DNA from: Halopseudomonas nanhaiensis
GTDB lineage: Bacteria > Pseudomonadota > Gammaproteobacteria > Pseudomonadales > Pseudomonadaceae
Direction: 5' to 3'
DNA length: 64,000 nucleotides
Assembly: GCF_020025155.1 (NCBI RefSeq)
Contig: NZ_CP073751.1
Location: forward strand, 1,922,001 to 1,986,000
Below the pieces are notes generated by a model. The model had not been told where the DNA came from, made no database searches, and saw only the letters and a list, made by a program, of their open reading frames with translations. This document shows, piece by piece, positions 56,294 to 64,000 of the stretch (its first letter is position 1; each line of letters opens with the position of its first letter). The position numbers and the translations under genes were made by a program.

Positions 56294-57073
56294 CTAATCG
56301 GCAGCCAGCGGAAACAGGCGATGGAAGTTCTCGGTGGTCGACTCGGCAAGCGTCTCCAGGCTCACACCGCGCAGGTCTGCGAGGAATTGCGCCACGTCCC
56401 GCACATATTGCGGTTCGTTCGGTTTTCCGCGATGCGGCACCGGCGCCAGATAGGGCGAATCGGTCTCCACCAGCAGCTTGTTCGCCGGAACCTTGCGGGC
56501 CACGTCACGGAGCGCGTCGGCGTTGCGAAAGGTGACGATGCCTGACAGGGATATGTAGTACCCCAGATCAAGCGCAGCACTGGCCATTTCCCAGTCTTCG
56601 GTAAAACAGTGCAACACCCCGGCCTGGGGTAGATCGGCTTCGCGCAGCAGATCAAGGGTGTCGCTGCGTGCAGCGCGGGTATGAATGATCACCGGCTTGC
56701 GAGTTTGCCTGGCTGCCTGCAGATGGCAGCGAAAGGATTCACGCTGTTGCGGCGCCATGTCCGGCTCGTAGTGATAATCCAGGCCAGTTTCCCCGATAGC
56801 CACCACACGCGGATGGTCGAGTGCCTCGATCAGCCACTCCAGGCTCGTCGACGCATTCGCGTCGAGGTCCAGTGGGTGAATGCCGACACTGCAATAGACA
56901 TCCGCGTACTTGTCCGCCAGCGCCTTGACGACCGGCGCGTTGGCGGCGTCGACGCCGATGCACAGGAACTTGCCCACCCCTTGTGCGCGAGCCGCATCCA
57001 GGGCAGCGTCCAGCGAACCTGCGTGAACGTTCAGATCGAGCCGATCAAGATGGCAGTGCGAGTCGACGAGCAT
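56294..57073 (-). CDS. TatD-family metal-dependent DNase (YcfH-like)
   Basis: 259 residues. The TatD signature set is complete: SHCHLD (metal His6/His8), IGETGLDYHY, VIIHTRAA, VLHCFTEDWE and LVETDSPYLAP, with the closing TTENFHRLFPL. These enzymes are 3'-5' exonucleases/phosphodiesterases, and this member, next to pilZ and holB, corresponds to E. coli YcfH. It is the last gene of the leftward cluster and starts 2 nt after pilZ ends. Confidence 0.94.
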   Translation of the reverse strand: MLVDSHCHLDRLDLNVHAGSLDAALDAARAQGVGKFLCIGVDAANAPVVKALADKYADVYCSVGIHPLDLDANASTSLEWLIEALDHPRVVAIGETGLDYHYEPDMAPQQRESFRCHLQAARQTRKPVIIHTRAARSDTLDLLREADLPQAGVLHCFTEDWEMASAALDLGYYISLSGIVTFRNADALRDVARKVPANKLLVETDSPYLAPVPHRGKPNEPQYVRDVAQFLADLRGVSLETLAESTTENFHRLFPLAAD

Positions 57074-57075
57074 GT

Positions 57076-57432
57076 TTACATCGTGTGGGTAGGCCGATCG
57101 GACTTGAGCGCCCCGGCCAGGTAGGTTTCAATCTTGCTGCGTGCGGTGTTGTCCTGGTCGCTGAATTGCACGCCGATTCCTGCCGCGCGGTTGCCCTGCG
57201 CGCCTTTCGGTGTCACCCAGATCACCTTGCCGGCAACCGGAATCTTCTCGGGCTCGTCCATCAGATTGAGCAGCATGAACACTTCGTCACCGGGACGGTA
57301 GCTCTTGTTCGTCGGGATGAACAGGCCGCCATGCTTCACGAAAGGCATGTAGGCGGCATACAGCACAGACTTGTCCTTGATGGTCAACGACAGGATGCCA
57401 TTGCGTGGCCCCGGCGCAGTCGGGTTGCTCAT
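57076..57432 (-). CDS. pilZ: Type IV pilus assembly protein PilZ
   Basis: 118 residues matching pseudomonad PilZ in length and sequence: ILSLTIKDKSVLYAAYMPFVKHGGLFIPT at the start (as a pattern), GDEVFMLLNLMDEPEKIPVAGKVIWVTP and GIGVQF. PilZ is needed for type IV pilus formation and binds PilB and FimX. Although it founded the PilZ domain name, it lacks the RxxxR c-di-GMP motif, and none is seen here. Confidence 0.96.
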   Translation of the reverse strand: MSNPTAPGPRNGILSLTIKDKSVLYAAYMPFVKHGGLFIPTNKSYRPGDEVFMLLNLMDEPEKIPVAGKVIWVTPKGAQGNRAAGIGVQFSDQDNTARSKIETYLAGALKSDRPTHTM

Positions 57433-57471
57433 GTATCGTCAGATCCTTGTGGGGTCGGGCTGATGTCGAGG

Positions 57472-60153
<2,682 letters not shown>

Positions 60154-60160
60154 AAATGTC

Positions 60161-60988
60161 CTATCCCAGGGCTTGCGCCGCTAAATTCTGAGCCTTTCGC
60201 GTTGCGGCGCCCACGGCCCACTGCTCTGCCCCAACGGCGACGACCGGCCAGACTCCGATGACGCTGTTGCAACAGAACAGTTCCGTGCACCGCTGCAACT
60301 CGTCCATCGCGACATGGCGGATCGTCACGGTCTCGCCGGCATCATGCAGCGCCTGAATCAGGTATTCGCGCATTACGCCTGCAATGCCGCACACCGACAG
60401 ATCAGGCGTCACCCACTGCTGAGCCATCCTCAGGAAAATGTTGCTCATGGTCCCTTCGACAAGGTTTCCTGCCGTGTCGCACATCAGTCCTTCGGCATGA
60501 TACCCGTCCTGCCATTCCGCTCGGGCAAGTACCTGTTCCAGGCGATTGAGATGTTTGATGCCTGCCAGGAGGGGTTGCTGCGCCAGTCGCGTCTCGCAGG
60601 CAAACAAGCGTACGCCGTCGCGCTGCGCAGCCACGCCATCCGGCGTCGGGCCAGTCTGAATGATCCGCAGCGGAACCGGGCTCGGCGGCGGGCGGTAACC
60701 ACGCGGCCCCGACCCACGCGTGACCGTAAGCTTCAATACGCCGCTGCCCAGTTGCCCTGCGACTTCGGTGATCTCCCGACCGATCAACGGGATGTCGAGA
60801 TCCAGCTTCAACCGTTCGGCACCGCGCTGCAGTCGCCCGAGGTGCCGGTCAAGCAGCGTAGCCCGGCCCGAAGCGACCAGGACGGTTTCGAAAAGCCCGT
60901 CACCATAGGCCAGACCGCGGTCGTCTGCCGGCAGCAGGTCTGCCGGAACGCCATTGACCAGGCACAGTGCCTGGGGGTCAGTGTGCAC
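60161..60988 (-). CDS. pabC: Aminodeoxychorismate lyase
   Basis: 275 residues from a GTG 11 nt after the fabF stop; the ribosome site is poor, so the start could be a few codons later (family proteins begin near CLVNG). RGLAYGDGLFETV, GIKHLNRLEQVLAR (PLP Lys145), and NLVEGTMSNIF mark the fold-IV PLP enzyme that turns aminodeoxychorismate into p-aminobenzoate and pyruvate for folate synthesis. Confidence 0.94.
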   Translation of the reverse strand: MHTDPQALCLVNGVPADLLPADDRGLAYGDGLFETVLVASGRATLLDRHLGRLQRGAERLKLDLDIPLIGREITEVAGQLGSGVLKLTVTRGSGPRGYRPPPSPVPLRIIQTGPTPDGVAAQRDGVRLFACETRLAQQPLLAGIKHLNRLEQVLARAEWQDGYHAEGLMCDTAGNLVEGTMSNIFLRMAQQWVTPDLSVCGIAGVMREYLIQALHDAGETVTIRHVAMDELQRCTELFCCNSVIGVWPVVAVGAEQWAVGAATRKAQNLAAQALG

Positions 60989-60999
60989 GGAGCGCCGGG

Positions 61000-62241
61000 T
61001 CAGCCAAGGCGCTTGAACACCAGGCTGCCGTTGGTACCGCCGAAGCCGAAGGAATTGGATACGACGACCTCCAGCGCTCGCGGCTGGGCCGTGTGCGCGA
61101 CATAGTTCAGGTCACATCCTTCGTCCGGATTATCCAGATTGATGGTGGGCGGAGCGACCTGATCGCGCAGGGCGAGGATACTGAAGATAGCTTCGACAGC
61201 GCCGGCTGCGCCCAGCAGGTGACCCGTCATCGATTTGGTCGAACTGATGGCCAACTGTTGAGCATGATCGCCAAATACCGACTTCACCGCGCGCGTCTCG
61301 GCCAGATCTCCAGCCATGGTCGAGGTGCCGTGAGCGTTGATATACCCGACTGACTCGGGCTGGACTCCAGCATCCTTCAGCGCGTTGCGCATGCACTGCG
61401 CGCCACCACGCCCATCTTCCGGCGGTGCGGTCATATGATAGGCGTCACCGCTCATACCGAAGCCGATAAGCTCGGCATAGATAGTCGCGCCCCGGGCTTT
61501 CGCCTGCTCGTATTCTTCCAGAACAAGCGCGCCGGACCCGTCCGAGAGGACGAAACCGTCGCGGTCCCGATCCCACGGACGGCTGGCCTGCTGTGGTGCG
61601 TCGTTACGGGTAGATAGCGCACGTGCCGCGCTGAAACCACCCAGACCCAGAGTACTGGTAGCCATTTCAGAGCCACCGGCAATCATCACGTCGGCCTCGC
61701 CGTACGCTATGTTCCGGGCAGCCATCCCTATGCTGTGGGTGCCGGTGGTGCAGGCTGTGGTCAACGCGTAATTCGGCCCCTGAAGGCCGTACTGGATAGA
61801 CAGATAGCCGGCGACCATATTGATGATCGAGCCCGGCACGAAGAACGGCGATATCTTGCGCGGACCGCTGGCCAACAGCAGCTCATGATTTTTCTCGATA
61901 TTGGTCAGACCGCCAATGCCGGACCCCATGGAGACGCCGATACGATCGCGATTCTCATCGGTCACCTGCAGTCCGGAATCCTCGATCGCCTGCATACAGG
62001 CAGCGATACCGTACTGAATGAACAGATCAAGCTTGCGCGCTTCTTTCGCCGTCATGTACGGCTCTATGTCAAAGTCCCGGATCGATCCGCCGAAACGCGT
62101 CCCGAAGGCGCTGACGTCCATGTGTTCGATCGGGCCGATCCCGCTCTGCCCTGCCAGCGCTGCCTGCCAGCTGCTGCTCACGTTGTTGCCCAACGGTGAC
62201 AGCATTCCAAGCCCAGTTACCACGACGCGTCTGCGCGACAC
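61000..62241 (-). CDS. fabF: 3-oxoacyl-ACP synthase II
   Basis: 413 residues from the GTG at 62241, with AAGGAG 6 nt upstream and the family start SRRRVVVTG; the longer frame is not used. The active-site Cys164 is in [10 protein letters not shown], and the two histidines are in [12 protein letters not shown] and [22 protein letters not shown] closes the fold. It elongates acyl-ACP and controls unsaturated chain length. A terminator separates it from acpP. Confidence 0.98.
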   Translation of the reverse strand: MSRRRVVVTGLGMLSPLGNNVSSSWQAALAGQSGIGPIEHMDVSAFGTRFGGSIRDFDIEPYMTAKEARKLDLFIQYGIAACMQAIEDSGLQVTDENRDRIGVSMGSGIGGLTNIEKNHELLLASGPRKISPFFVPGSIINMVAGYLSIQYGLQGPNYALTTACTTGTHSIGMAARNIAYGEADVMIAGGSEMATSTLGLGGFSAARALSTRNDAPQQASRPWDRDRDGFVLSDGSGALVLEEYEQAKARGATIYAELIGFGMSGDAYHMTAPPEDGRGGAQCMRNALKDAGVQPESVGYINAHGTSTMAGDLAETRAVKSVFGDHAQQLAISSTKSMTGHLLGAAGAVEAIFSILALRDQVAPPTINLDNPDEGCDLNYVAHTAQPRALEVVVSNSFGFGGTNGSLVFKRLG

Positions 62242-62364
62242 AGGAGACTCCTTCATTGACCTATAAGGGGGATCGCCAGCGGAACCAGACCGCTGCAAAT
62301 CGCGCTATTGTCCGTATAAATACGAACCGCAGCAACTCAGTGAAACATTATGTGCCGCAGACAC

Positions 62365-62397
62365 AAAAAAGCCGCAGTGTTTCGGCTGCGGCTTTTC
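62365..62397 (-). terminator. Intrinsic terminator after acpP
   Basis: GCCGCAG/CTGCGGC stem with an 8-nt loop, flanked by six A residues that read as a T-run on the minus strand. It sits between acpP and fabF, so fabF is either read through or has its own promoter in 62242-62364. Confidence 0.85.
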
Positions 62398-62417
62398 TGG
62401 TCTGTCAGGCGACGCGA

Positions 62418-62654
62418 TTACTTCTGGTGAGAATTCACGTAATCGATGGCTTCCTGGACAGTGGTGATCTTCTCGGCCTCTTCATCCGGAATCTCGGTCT
62501 CGAACTCTTCTTCGAGAGCCATCACCAGCTCGACGGTGTCGAGGGAGTCAGCGCCAAGATCTTCAACAAAAGAAGCGCTGTTGGTCACTTCTTCTTCTTT
62601 GACGCCGAGCTGCTCGGCAACGATTTTCTTGACGCGTTCTTCGATGGTACTCAT
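62418..62654 (-). CDS. acpP: Acyl carrier protein
   Basis: 78 residues, very acidic. Ser37 in GADSLD carries phosphopantetheine. The sequence [17 protein letters not shown] and IPDEEAEKI is the housekeeping ACP of fatty-acid synthesis. About 184 bp before it hold no gene and probably a separate strong promoter. Confidence 0.99.
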   Translation of the reverse strand: MSTIEERVKKIVAEQLGVKEEEVTNSASFVEDLGADSLDTVELVMALEEEFETEIPDEEAEKITTVQEAIDYVNSHQK

Positions 62655-62838
62655 ACCTGTGTTCTCACTCCTGTTTGCAGTTCCGAGAAGCCGGACTGCG
62701 GGTAGTTTATAGAAACGATTTGCGCTTAAGCAAGCGCGAAAAGCATCTACGTGTGATGGCCAGGCAGTTCGCCTCGACCAGCTTCAACTGTCTGCGCAAG
62801 CCAGAGCATAGTCGCGCAAGACGGGTGTGACCACCTAT

Positions 62839-63582
62839 TCAATTCATGAACATACCGCCATTCACCGGTACAGTCGCTCCAGTGACATAGCCTGCAGCAT
62901 CGCTGGCCAGAAAGGAGACCACGCCCGCTATCTCTTCTGCCTGGCCCAACCGTCCCAAGGGAATCTGATCGAGCATCGACTGCCGCTGATTATCGTTCAG
63001 CGCACGCGTCATGTCCGTGTCAATGAAACCGGGCGCGACCGAGTTCACAGTAATCGATCTGGATCCCACTTCACGAGCCAGTGCTCGAGTGAAGCCCTCC
63101 ATGCCAGCCTTGGCCGCAGCGTAATTCGACTGACCGGCGTTACCCATTCCAGCGACCACCGAACTGATGTTGATGATACGCCCCCAACGGGCCTTGGTCA
63201 TGCCTCGCAAAACAGCCTTGGACAAACGGTAGACCGAACCGAGATTGGTCGCGATGACGTCGTCCCACTCTTCGTCCTTCATGCGCATCAACAGGTTGTC
63301 TGCCGTAATGCCGGCATTGTTGACCAGGATGGCAGGCGCACCAAACTCGCTGCCGATACGCTCCAGCACGCTGCTGATTGACTGCGGGTCGCGCACGTCC
63401 AGCTTCATCCCGGCGCCCTTGAATCCGGCCTCTCGAAGCTTCGCACCGATCGCTTCGGCACCGCCATCACTCGTGGCGGTACCCACAACCACCGCACCCT
63501 GGGCGGCCAACGCATGGGCGATGGCCTGTCCAATGCCGCGGCTTGCGCCGGTGACCAGCGCGACCTTACCTTCAAGACTCAT
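62839..63582 (-). CDS. fabG: 3-oxoacyl-ACP reductase
   Basis: 247 residues from the ATG at 63582, with AAGGAG-like GGAGT upstream; codons further up belong to fabD. TGASRGIG binds NADPH, NNAGIT is structural, and Ser141/Tyr154/Lys158 (YAAAK) form the catalytic set. It performs the first reduction of each elongation cycle. It starts 1 nt after the fabD stop. Confidence 0.98.
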   Translation of the reverse strand: MSLEGKVALVTGASRGIGQAIAHALAAQGAVVVGTATSDGGAEAIGAKLREAGFKGAGMKLDVRDPQSISSVLERIGSEFGAPAILVNNAGITADNLLMRMKDEEWDDVIATNLGSVYRLSKAVLRGMTKARWGRIINISSVVAGMGNAGQSNYAAAKAGMEGFTRALAREVGSRSITVNSVAPGFIDTDMTRALNDNQRQSMLDQIPLGRLGQAEEIAGVVSFLASDAAGYVTGATVPVNGGMFMN

Positions 63583-63583
63583 A

Positions 63584-64000
63584 TCAGACTCCTTCCGCAA
63601 AACGATCACGCGCTGCAGCAAAGCCCTCGGCGCTCTCAAGACTGTAAGTGCCGAGCGTCTTGTCACAGCGCTTGTTCAGACCCGACAGGACCTTGCCTGG
63701 CCCGCATTCGACAATATCCGTCACGCCCTGGCCGGCCATGAAGGCTACGCTCTGAACCCAGCGTACCGGACTGTAGAGCTGCTCGACCAGCAACGTGCGC
63801 AGAGCGGCCAGATCGTCTGCCGGCGCAGCGTTCACGTTCTGGACCAATGTGATGGACGGCTCGTGCCAGGTGAGTTCCGCCAGATCCCTGGCCAGTTGCT
63901 CAGCGGCTGGCTGCATGAGGGCACAGTGGGACGGTACGCTGACGGGCAACGCAATCGCACGCTTGGCGCCGGCAGCCTTGCAACCTTCAATAGCCCGCTC
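63584..64000 (-). CDS. fabD: Malonyl-CoA:ACP transacylase, 5' part outside the window
   Basis: The visible 138 codons are the C-terminal part. ALPVSVPSHCALM holds the catalytic histidine, followed by the conserved NVNA and YSPVRW-V segments and the ending VECGPGKVLSGLNKR. The reading frame continues beyond 64000; the nucleophile-serine half lies outside. First gene of the fabD-fabG pair. Confidence 0.97.
   Translation of the reverse strand, partial: ERAIEGCKAAGAKRAIALPVSVPSHCALMQPAAEQLARDLAELTWHEPSITLVQNVNAAPADDLAALRTLLVEQLYSPVRWVQSVAFMAGQGVTDIVECGPGKVLSGLNKRCDKTLGTYSLESAEGFAAARDRFAEGV

Overview
The window is a stretch of a gammaproteobacterial chromosome of the Pseudomonas type. Three things point there: the block fabD-fabG-acpP-fabF-pabC-mltG-tmk-holB-pilZ-tatD ending next to an RgsA-like small RNA, the split class II ribonucleotide reductase nrdJa/nrdJb, and the moxR-DUF58-tgpA cluster. 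The mix of genes (urease, PQQ alcohol dehydrogenase, DUF1302/DUF1329) would fit the Halopseudomonas/P. pertucinogena side of the family, but that is a guess. Both window ends cut genes (a uspE-like gene at the left, fabD at the right).

Layout. 1-3.5 kb: uspE-like stress gene and acnB with its own promoter and long leader. 3.6-9.0 kb: an accessory island with a 1536-residue RHS-repeat protein whose N-terminus looks like a Flp/type IVb prepilin and whose C-terminal tip carries an H...NCxHF papain-like signature, followed by an AT-rich pair of membrane-protein genes (likely immunity), the second frameshifted. 9.4-20 kb: rimO, a soluble PAS-PAS chemoreceptor, a MOSC protein, two MscS channels flanking a baeRF protein, a frameshifted GFA-family gene, an extensin-like protein, yjdM and a YebC-family gene. 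20-27.4 kb: an MFS transporter, a secreted beta-lactamase-like protein with a degenerate SxxK motif, DUF3429, and the moxR-DUF58-tgpA operon. 27.6-33.3 kb: a complete urease operon ureDABCEFGJ read leftwards from a near-perfect sigma-54 promoter. 33.4-35.4 kb: an orphan acyl carrier protein and rmuC.

35.4-53 kb holds a probable secreted-substrate catabolic regulon. It includes a DUF1302 outer-membrane protein and its DUF1329 partner, a MalT/AlkS-like LuxR regulator, a PQQ quinohemoprotein alcohol dehydrogenase and, after nrdJ and a few housekeeping genes, two tandem lipoprotein carboxylesterases. The promoters of the DUF1302 gene, the dehydrogenase and both esterases carry CCC-N4-GGG palindromes 50-113 bp before the start codon, which suggests one regulator serves them all. 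The nrdJ operon has a pair of NrdR-like boxes and a terminator-like hairpin in its leader.

53-64 kb: an exported amidohydrolase, a TetR regulator, a class V aminotransferase, an RgsA-like RNA with its terminator, and the conserved fatty-acid/DNA-metabolism cluster read leftwards.

Best candidates for undescribed biology are the prepilin-tagged RHS toxin locus (3660-9022) and the CCC-N4-GGG regulon. Start codons were adjusted where a Shine-Dalgarno sequence, overlap or family length favoured a different site from the longest reading frame. No database search was possible; family names come from recognised motifs.
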